Source: Candidatus Obscuribacterales bacterium
GTDB taxonomy: Bacteria > Cyanobacteriota > Vampirovibrionia > Obscuribacterales > Obscuribacteraceae
Length of the DNA: 64,000 nucleotides
Assembly: GCA_020050835.1 (NCBI GenBank)
Contig: JAGVKB010000039.1
Coordinates: 62,001 to 126,000 of the forward strand
Direction of reading: 5' to 3'
Made by a program: the position numbers and the translations under genes. Below the pieces are notes generated by a model. It had not been told where the DNA came from. It did not search any database and saw nothing but the letters and a program-made list of their open reading frames with translations. Positions 61,301 to 64,000 of the stretch are shown here, in pieces; positions within the stretch are counted from its first letter, which is position 1; each line of letters opens with the position of its first letter.

Positions 61301-61549
61301 CAGACCGATGGCGCTGGCGCTGACGCTCGCTGTAGTGGAAGACAGGTCCAGGTTGAGCGGCACACTCGGGGCGGGAGCCGCTGGCGGTGCAGCCGGAGGG
61401 GCTGGGGCGGCAGCATTTGAAGCTGCCTGAGCGGCTCCGCTGGCGGTATCCGCTGTCTGGGCCGCAGCGTCTAGCATCCAGATGCTGTTGGAGAAAACCA
61501 GATTCAGGGCCAGCAGGACACCGAATGCTCTTCTAAATTTTGGACTCAT
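46397..61549 (-). CDS. giant exported beta-solenoid protein with FecR-like tail
   Basis: A single uninterrupted frame of 5,050 codons. It begins with a basic signal peptide (MSPKFRRAFGVLLALNLVFSN), then an Ala/Pro-rich spacer (~40-66). Residues ~70-4540 are almost wholly Gly/Asn/Ser/Thr/Val-rich short beta repeats (for instance GNGGDISVTAGNDI-like units with INVTSGG, VDSS), as in filamentous-haemagglutinin-type beta-helices. I see no outer-membrane autotransporter barrel and no typical two-partner secretion domain. After a Pro-rich joint (~4560) the C-terminal ~490 residues differ: two FecR-like beta blocks (~4646-4735, VKLQEGRLVLVTDRRPLTVETDRG; ~4880-4960) and a helical end. It should be exported and could form a long surface fibre; mode of attachment is unknown. 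No coding neighbour is clearly linked. It is Cys-poor except for scattered close Cys pairs. Confidence 0.85.
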   Translation of the reverse strand: MSPKFRRAFGVLLALNLVFSNSIWMLDAAAQTADTASGAAQAASNAAAPAPPAAPPAAPAPSVPLNLDLSSTTASVSASAIGLTNPVTISVGGVAKPVLPTDLLTPAELVAAIQVATLGQQSLSIAAAGNASGGQFSLGGNLTQSIASLVIPQNVQLLHDFANLPNLTFTGNVTNGGSFIGYSTSSQINTATINASNFMNGNGALLTTMLSALPSSITNATSGLNLVLNTIQNVMNAGIISSAGNLSINAGGSIINSLPAGVTGVSPVMSAVNNLNLFSGAGQIINSGTMAAMAGNVNLNTLATNNLIMNNLAGLVTAQAGTINFRDSLLTNKVDLSVSGGNWIARELNLFSGHGAINANFGDVKGIVNTQAGEIHVLSQSDNLVLGHILATGDPTYYNIGNIQLTSDVSVGQFLGILATGHITSTSGLQNITARDGSGQGYEINLVAGVALTPTPCGPCSSNATAGTEANVAVTADGASTTGGNIDFSQSANLTISSASTSGNLNGGKVTLAAYASGVNNGKVLLAPTSQITTTGSGSGTSGDVSIIAGAVSKTGITVGGINTNNGSSNTGQILIQNAQPKSSDNLPIVFNTLGQITSSNYFEGSATNTSAQTQIRGDLNAGSSIGIHSGNVLIQDSTVSSGPSSDIQINSSVALIKKIEIRNSIVTASNNLSLEAGDISIEDSALSGGTGVSIENNGPFDNLDVNILNSNISTPTNADINIFNSQNGRLTLNAAGSHIDAGQDLFITNNGSSMVINNVSSGPLQTGSMTAVELLQINGNGDLHVTNLGSQISSKDNDLCICNFNGDTFLYNNSDGYGNQASFVVQTTGFLTIGVNQDLIITGNGVFGTNDPAGEVQLDAGNVIVLGQGQVKTGAGLSVNVDPGTGMYYMYSQDGTILNPSVGSGPSLQSFVDNDGVTVYYGTFGQSFVSSNNDILVMADAFSDTPFVNPNGILIPNTIGNTVIALRNAPGIAGLSAISADNLFIENTGMGGLTLVNDVDTTGYTYLHSPTSISTRGIQAGRTVTFATSGNSGSSILNGDIYTPLSLNFLSANVVVGTSSTNGDTAVNLVGSGGLNLSVTTGSIRSDFGPLSMFNGGGSLSIYNLSRAFNYDSGEIYSETGMKITNAGGDLNIMNIDSGITPNNGNLDLTVSGGSIYILNTSNEDGIWPAVMGPQTSGNLNLATNRSIYVTGLGRFGAHSGGVYLTGNNIVVSQQLIDAPFLLSVDFKENLLMYQLSGGPLAITSASGQTVSSFVDPALTPVYYSSPHAQVVDTNGAIILSTASFTPATISSGVLTGLNFTGNSVISVRNKPTITSIGDVSSTGKDIYLDIMNTSFSFLTGSISTTTGSPAHPGSLLVYALGFINTSSNSIDTSTASSGNRGGDVRLFAPGQGFGGQILAGNINTSATGANGTGNDAGSVTLFAGSGINTFDIFANSNVIDGQGNGGNVLGLAYQGGAGYGSVSTSTQRPLGDAGFIHLQSTFGMSMFGLQASATGSTSGHGGAITLIEANDFNFTNGIAVFGDIDNHVDFNGNAGFVLDPLTGLTGVKVNSIGDFSVGSIVSTAAGIGVGSGAGGNISVTSESAIFISGNLDTSSYAATGTEANGGSITLNAAQNVEGNSVFARGSLGGADKGNGGNIIINSASGEILLSSFALINTQSTALLSGNAGFVHMTAAEGITAFDIAAYTQNGSSGSVTLATTSLGAGIQVGNIDNSSISGTAGGTVDTVFGVNGVAVVSSGSATIQSINSSGTTGGQVTLAAQDDITLGIDLNGFSIRSQGADGGDLSVATRDGAINVQGAISTGVFNGSGDPGSIFMSAPRSISVGSVSATANLFGNSSNGGFVKFVFTDSASEGALTAGGLIAAEGGLTLSAAGSMRVMNGTGVQRLVLLSGNNISVTSGDTATFQSRTTGQGQDIFLVAGADIAVDSANQTALVFGPSSVGGNINLQGASALTLDTKSVSADCTNCDAGSTTFASFGAGPNTGQVNLPSQTILDQSGSGGGVAGSTTLIAGSSDAIAMKIGGISGSSGAAAGSLSINNAQPISNDGANIDFNFQSGEIVSRNSLVADPAQATIGEDLVTGNINIAQDITFNSSNVLIRAVNVSAGGNITVTRPAETPDIRLNLAVVNSSFIGGNFSITNNSGGNTSVTVAGSTFLSFNDITISSVGGSLGLSNLGGTVEALSGAILIANSPGLHAGPGIAISNSGSVDGFITVGVIRAGTTLTVQNNGGGVAIANTAGLITSSQSMNITSTGGGVSILNGADCAGNPGTIQVTGTGNLTINASETVQVLGDGIMAAPTNLVLTSTNGSIIFAQQQVTTGGGVRVNYTANGNALLYTNTGDLAPLVDSGPALSVLTDNTLIKLYYFGQHTSLFGDDVLILSTGTFTDNAGAGGTLTVGSVTGDMIVSNRNDPNLTAISALSTNGNDIYVESTGANGINFTGALNTQTSAASGSGGSATLYSKGAGTTLQNVNTSGKTNGDGGGLTVISSGGNLLVNGAIDTFGSGTGNGGGVFLTTSPGSGDLTLNGNINAVGGNDNTFGGGGVTIVSCGACIATNRSITTSAINVGSALRDAGSIQITAAGNVTVGQLTAIGNSAFNGHAIRIYSGGAVTVAGAVDSSAFNTLSFDSDAGIIYIGAANGINVTSGNILAGALGPSNGNGAAITLYTASGDIQTLAISNSVTFNGVAGAIFDSLSGNVGIGVHAGNDLSVNGEISSTAALSGGRGSGGDISLYANGTIETVNPASQGVDASSYGDSGFNNNAGNISVEAGGTITLHHLLATGATPGTNGSGGDISVQSHSGTFVYSGAVDSSSYGAYGGSNNAGAISISTAQNLTIDFIRAIGGFNGGSGNGGDIEIESTNGSVTLTSTTDFPNSSSYSTVFADNNAGAIQINALTDILGTDLIADGGESGGNGGSISATADSGSAEFTGNTGFQSNGNGYIGSGGSLSASGNSGVTVKRFNSNGGLLFAGGGDITVDSADGAINIDTVVDSSAARTNYPGAFGNGGVVSLTAKDDVNLALNFFSSDFCCVRSNGGDAGGNGGNIEITSSEGSLVLGRSMDFDASACLCQAGSTNAGTGGNITVNVHEDVSPSGIQIARYLSYGGNSGGNGGDVSITAGNDIYTADIRTAAARLDNSIKTIGNGGMITVDAGRLVDVNGSLSSLGGFISGDGGNVMVSAVTTAAIHGAIESFTSTRFFFGGGAGTAGSVEVLAGEGINVGAYIGAYGGNSGSGNNVSLTTGHGEISVGSFVGATGGADAGNIIAITGNGPPCPGCTPDSITIGGNVDTSAGSHIAANSGFIHLESVNGITVNGGVFASSNGPQGDSGAITMISTGTGPDDNIFTRNISNGIANFGNAGTVTDTVSGFTGINIQSGGSVEIDDSIPGNTVASINGSSGGNDFSTGGSGSSVNITAGTTIELLNSINTSNFGSSNANAGDIMMLADGLISTGDVIAKAGIDGVGDGGLISLTSSSDAVSVNGVIDNGASNDGSSRGTTIHAATGITVTGNISSTGGINSGLGGEIDILTTSGEAQLAGVDSRSLAGEGSGTITISAPDGIFAAVITAGGGGVESGLSGNGADIELTAADGEVQATSINAGSYVPPDAGPNFNGGMVTITAGDTITIGDSLLENGSISTVGVGDGHGGAVTVTTTGNTGDLIINSASDAGISTWGGIGGGGGGFVDVLVVGNVEIKQIATSAAGIVSGGPSGPLTGNGNGGEVQVIADGSVTISTTINTQGGPDGGDAGHVTVASNNSFIEVGPISASALNGFGYAGAVSVQASDEVTVGAVDTNGGADGGDGGAVELISDNSSILSGFLDSSAPFDGLGGDITLTATNGLIAVNGTNGIGAAINSAGAGVGLFNFSGLVEITFGSAGGDSFLIDKNAVGLTNGAKGAILSTSDTCGCFNSVSINNAQGDLNVALNDKIDTRGSLGSQGVINLNNPGTAVTVNGNANGELLGFLNASGTSVSVTLLKSATTLDVGTIAASSTPPDLGVTLNVNVGASSINLDSLATITSDSGDITITTPTLNTEGEVIADNDSIFITAGNVHNSNLIQAQNGVISIANAGSLLVDMTVGGTPFTTGTLDGGAIDLTSLHGSVTVFQENVFGPITGSAATDFFVDASTSGLAANGPITATSGKLTLSSFSADINVTDEAMLTAGTDIELNAFTTVSIASGTGSDPVSLNAGQDVLLIGGQAVTIGSGSVTDTGVAIEAGRDVAISSFSDTVQISGTSSLNLTTIVAGRDIDVVAHQGITLDNLALALGLQLTANRNVTITSEHDSVLFNDLGATNGIGVSAGVLSLGNNPASLSMTDYNYSAFSSPGNVMVTAGDGDITVNSNVNMLSFGGDIGLAATEDIYVGGVVVGPTLIGSFFAQGGNIWMTAGHEVEIGNASNGTTINSVARFTGAGIITIGPGWGVQSYRGGGLAIYAGVPIADFNQLLSSLQSQRVPPGDHNVVVDPGVDVTGTPLILQTELNPGGNLLNFPYVEFRLTYPNGSSKGVTASISTTNSPTFNIDGGIVSIDPAGPIEIINTAFNVIGPPLIPLDIVHSSPPVPPVITVSEPPPPITITTTGTMPGSEVVPTDITRGRGYNLARAEVADALNTLLAPIFMSQDIQDLQSWLFVSSNCQPYMFDDDDTMIFGRTGTIFAAHKDHRVKLQEGRLVLVTDRRPLTVETDRGEITVPEDSVSIIDESSSGVVRVLSLSGKDTKCSVGTGSQQTLISATSGQEVVVADASIGEEELIAVDGVERQPVGGTITVGKMQVRKQTFDRKRMWEIEPLFSCKMTDQWDPVRRQVTKLRQNMGGQQIGEKTEKTEPSPLSQLNVPALPPGPATADNLADHLQPIAYRTPTNSMPPVSTLRELSSKGAVVKFNSSSQVSMDADDLFTLSKGDLLVTTTKHTVIRCGKYHVAIDPGTIALISMSGNTMKVHDLWESKGSSMHVYAGPKLVSMTVGQELIVSGTESPIAQEMRKDQIGRRRVHMYQLSKAEAAAQAEVSIVSLILCNHLLSEVFHSKQAADHSLSEKLIKMAACLTQATATHGPYSTSSR

Positions 61550-62102
61550 GTCTTTCGCTCGTGAAATTTAGGGGGGATTTCATTGGAACCCTTCTGCTAC
61601 CTGCATCAAGGGACACACGTCGATACCGACAATAACTTGCCGGCTCGCTGCTAGAATCGACGTAGTCTCGCTTATAGACACAACAAACATGCCCAAAAAT
61701 AGCATAGTTAAAACACTAGAGCTATGTCATAATTCAGCAAATGTATTTATTAGCCTCTTTTTTTTCAAGCAGGCAGAGGGTCCGAGGACCACTTACTGAT
61801 AACTGCCATGGTTTTGTTTTTTTCTTGCCGGAGCTGTCGAGCGCAACACAAAATTCTCGAATCTGAGCTGCTTCTGCCAGTGATGGGGAGATTATCGACG
61901 GATTGTAATCAGGCAATGATGCAACCAGTTGGCTACAAGAGGCGTTCCAGCTGCTAGGCACAGCGTTGAGGCATCAGATTCGTCAGTTCTGACCAGAAAC
62001 GGCAACGAGGTGTGAGGTCGTTGTGTGTTGAGAGCCTTGGTGACAGGTCCGGACAGCAGCTTTCAGTGCGTCCTGAAAGAGTGTTTGGTATCAACTGTGG
62101 TG
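61550..62102. other. gene-poor region upstream of the giant gene
   Basis: About 550 bp without a gene I can support. It holds the promoter and leader of the giant gene, whose ATG at 61549 has only a weak ribosome site. A minus-strand -10-like TATAAG lies at about 61675-61670 with a poor -35. A run of eight T lies near 61758. A short frame at 61734-61961 begins with GTG without a ribosome site and has no family features. No RNA gene recognised. Confidence 0.4.
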
Positions 62103-62210
62103 TTACTGACTGGTGGCAAAATAGTTCGCGCTTGCTGCCAGCAGGCAGAGCAACAATAGCAAGCCAACTACTAGAGCGATCTGATCACCTTTGGTCACTT
62201 GTACTGCCAT
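62103..62210 (-). CDS. 35-residue single-span membrane peptide
   Basis: Reading from ATG 62210 (GGGGG eight bases upstream) gives MAVQVTKGDQ, one membrane helix (IALVVGLLLLLCLLAAS), then ANYFATSQ and TAA. This is the pattern of small single-span regulators of membrane complexes, but no family is evident. It lies 123 bp after metH on the same strand. At this size chance is possible; the clean ribosome site and the well-bounded helix favour a real gene. Confidence 0.5.
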   Translation of the reverse strand: MAVQVTKGDQIALVVGLLLLLCLLAASANYFATSQ

Positions 62211-62333
62211 TCAAATGTCCCCCGAGCCGTAAACTTTTTCCATTTTAACTTCCTGGAAACGATATTGTAGCTCTTCGCGACTCCAAAGAGTTAGAAAGGT
62301 ATAAACGGGCGGCTCCTTACTGTTGCACAGGTG

Positions 62334-64000
62334 TCAGTCCGGCTCGGACTCTTCGCGCGCCGGGTGTATGTTGAAGTACTTTGCTTCCGGATGAATGACA
62401 ACGATGGCCGAAGTGCTCTGCTCCGGTACGAGTTGAAACTCTTCTGACAAGCTCATGCCGATTCGCTCGGGAGCCAGCAGTTGGAACAGTTGAGACTGGT
62501 CTTCGAGATTTGGGCAGGCCGGGTAGCCAAAGCTGTACCTTGTGCCGCGGTAACCCTGATTAAGCATCGCTTTCAGCTCTGGTTTGTCTTCCCCGGCAAA
62601 TCCGAGCTCAGCCCGAATGTTCCTGTGTATTACCTCGGCAAGCGCTTCGGCGGATTCGACTGAGAGCCCATGGAAGTACAAGTAATCGGTGTACTGATTC
62701 GACTGGAACAGTTCGTGACTGTACGTGCTGGCCGTTTGGCCGACTGTGACGATTTGGAGCGGAAGCAGGTCGAACCGTCCCTCATCGACCGAGGCAAAGA
62801 AGTCTGAAATGCAGAGTCGGCGGCCGTGGTCCTGCCGCGGAAATTTGAACCGCACCCATTCGGTTCTGCGGTCCTGCCGATAGACAATCAAGTCGTTTCC
62901 GGCTGATTGGCATGGGTAGTAGCCGTAGACTGCCCGCGGGGTGAGGAGGTGCTGCGCTTTACACCGATCTTTGAGTTCGCTTAAAGCTGGTCGAATCTTC
63001 GCGTTGAGCAGTTCCTCGTATTCCGATGACGGCATATCTCGCTGGCGGACCTGCCATTGCCCTCTGAACAAAACGTTTTCGTTGAGATGCTCGAAGACTT
63101 CATCGATCGAAACGTCGTCCACAATGCGCGAGCCCCAAAACGGTGGCTCCGGAACCGGCATGTCGCGAGCCACGTCCGAACGATGTACGGTGGCTGCGTT
63201 TTTACCGTTTTCTTGAACGACTTTATTCTTGGTAATAATGGTCGAAGATGCTTCGCCGTTAGTCGACGATGTTTCGCTGTGCACTACTCGTGGTGCCATG
63301 TCGGTCCTTGTGGATGTTGATTGTTGCTCATTGATGCCTCCATTGGAGAGCATTTCCATCATCCGGAGATCGTCGAAAGCATCCTGTCCATAGAATACCT
63401 GTCCCTTATAGACGTTCCGGCAATCCTCCTCGACATAACGCCTGGTCAAGGCGGCCCCTCCGAGAATGACTGGAGTTCGAATGTTACGTTGATTGAGAAT
63501 GTCAAGATTTTCTTTCATGATCACGGTAGATTTCACCAGGAGCCCGCTCATGCCGATACAGTCGGCATTATGCTCGAGCGTCGCTGCAATGATGTTCTCG
63601 ATCGGTTGCTTGATGCCAAGATTGATGATTCGGTAACCGTTGTTGGTCAATATGATGTCTACCAGGTTCTTTCCTATATCGTGAACATCACCCTTAACTG
63701 TGGCCAGGACCATGGTTCCTCTAGTGGAGCCTTCGACCCGCTCCATGAATGGTTCTAAATACGATACTGCCGCTTTCATTGTTTCTGCCGACTGAAGAAC
63801 AAAAGGAAGCTGCATCTTGCCCGCTCCAAACAGCTCACCGACTACCTTCATTCCATCCAGCAAGATATTATTGATGATGTCCAAAGGCTTATGCTTATCT
63901 AGCGCTTTGGCGAGATCTTTTTCCAATCCAACCCTGTTTCCGTCGATTACGCGCTGTTTGAGTACTTCTTCGATCTCCTTGTGTTCGTCGGTCTTGGTTG
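62334..64000 (-). CDS. metH: cobalamin-dependent methionine synthase, C-terminal part (cut by right edge)
   Basis: Methylates homocysteine with a methyl-cobalamin cofactor. The visible part begins inside the cap of the cobalamin module (DIINNILLDGMKVVGELFGAGKMQLPFVLQSAE). Then comes the B12 domain with the lower-ligand His motif TVKGDVHDIGKNLV and SGLLVKSTVIM. A Ser/Thr/Asn-rich linker (~205-250) follows, then the AdoMet activation domain (VYGYYPCQS, YRGTRYSFGYPACPNLEDQ). The frame continues without a stop to base 64000. The ATG-like start at 63926 is in fact an internal TTG, so upstream domains lie outside the window. It ends in an acidic EESEPD tail. Confidence 0.93.
   Translation of the reverse strand, partial: TKTDEHKEIEEVLKQRVIDGNRVGLEKDLAKALDKHKPLDIINNILLDGMKVVGELFGAGKMQLPFVLQSAETMKAAVSYLEPFMERVEGSTRGTMVLATVKGDVHDIGKNLVDIILTNNGYRIINLGIKQPIENIIAATLEHNADCIGMSGLLVKSTVIMKENLDILNQRNIRTPVILGGAALTRRYVEEDCRNVYKGQVFYGQDAFDDLRMMEMLSNGGINEQQSTSTRTDMAPRVVHSETSSTNGEASSTIITKNKVVQENGKNAATVHRSDVARDMPVPEPPFWGSRIVDDVSIDEVFEHLNENVLFRGQWQVRQRDMPSSEYEELLNAKIRPALSELKDRCKAQHLLTPRAVYGYYPCQSAGNDLIVYRQDRRTEWVRFKFPRQDHGRRLCISDFFASVDEGRFDLLPLQIVTVGQTASTYSHELFQSNQYTDYLYFHGLSVESAEALAEVIHRNIRAELGFAGEDKPELKAMLNQGYRGTRYSFGYPACPNLEDQSQLFQLLAPERIGMSLSEEFQLVPEQSTSAIVVIHPEAKYFNIHPAREESEPD

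Noticed and set aside
49431-61430. Many long plus-strand reading frames inside the giant gene (for example 54624-55424, 266 codons)
   Set aside because: They mirror the biased Gly/Asn/Thr/Val codons of the minus-strand protein, are Pro/Ala/Val/Leu/Ser-rich without family features or ribosome sites, and the minus frame is open throughout.
46397-61549. CRISPR-like or tandem-repeat array in the giant gene
   Set aside because: The repetition is at the protein level with variable DNA; no identical regularly spaced repeats with unique spacers are seen.
61734-61961. Possible 75-residue protein upstream of the giant gene
   Set aside because: GTG start without a ribosome site, no membrane, signal or family features; probably chance.
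63924-63926. Start codon of metH at 63926
   Set aside because: It is an internal TTG; the frame stays open to the window edge with MetH-like sequence (IDGNRVGLEKDLAKAL), so the gene is cut rather than starting here.

Overview
The window looks like part of the chromosome of a free-living, large-genome Gram-negative bacterium. It carries eukaryote-like Ser/Thr kinases with a PP2C phosphatase, several exported envelope proteins, a 5,050-residue beta-solenoid protein, an ARC6-type IMS domain and an RNase HI with a C-terminal viroplasmin-like domain. The last two recall the cyanobacterial lineage, and no photosynthesis gene is visible. My tentative placement is a non-photosynthetic Cyanobacteriota/Melainabacteria-type organism of the Obscuribacterales kind; this is inference from gene content, not from a marker search.

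Layout. 1-2960: the start of an exported protein cut by the window edge, then two unrelated tyrosine recombinases in the same orientation, probably the edge of an integrated element. 3365-6897 (minus): a metal-type ABC ATPase and permease, an APH-like kinase and an exported carboxypeptidase-regulatory-like protein, with 4-bp overlaps between the first three. 6929-11442 (minus): a phosphorelay of CheY-like regulator, PAS sensor kinase and an Hpt-REC-REC-GGDEF protein. 11507-11875 (minus): an ArsC-family protein that appears to be a selenoprotein; its start codon, in-frame UGA and SECIS-like hairpin are all visible. 11970-18231: housekeeping genes dusB, rpoZ, gmk, rqcH, lexA and arginase, plus a 69-aa membrane protein antisense to the 3' end of dusB. 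18559-20366: a phasin-like protein and a UbiB/ABC1 kinase. 20587-25427: a protein-phosphorylation cluster (zinc ribbon-FHA-kinase, PP2C phosphatase, zinc ribbon-FHA, kinase-NHL) with a strong inverted repeat before the phosphatase. 25430-27353: Maf and a diverged adenosylhomocysteinase-like protein. 27490-32791: three exported envelope proteins (IMS domain, M23 peptidase, TIG domain). 32795-35633: a beta-hydroxyacid dehydrogenase, a small membrane-anchored protein and hemL. 35693-39915: a TPR protein and sugar/polysaccharide genes. 40137-43352 (minus): lepA, a SUFU-domain protein and an exported helical protein in a tight array. 43459-46251: bifunctional homocysteine methyltransferase/MTHFR and RNase HI. 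46397-61549 (minus): the giant protein. 62103-62210: a 35-aa membrane peptide. 62334-64000: the C-terminal part of cobalamin-dependent methionine synthase, cut by the right edge.

How it fits together. The phosphorelay and the kinase/phosphatase/FHA cluster give this stretch two signalling systems. The IMS, M23 and TIG proteins and the giant solenoid point to a complex envelope. MetH, MTHFR/Hcy methyltransferase and the AHCY-like protein belong to one-carbon metabolism, although the AHCY-like protein has probably lost hydrolase activity. The observation I rate most interesting is the ArsC-family selenoprotein at 11507-11875, which a standard gene caller would shorten to start after the UGA. 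No rRNA, tRNA or CRISPR array was recognised.
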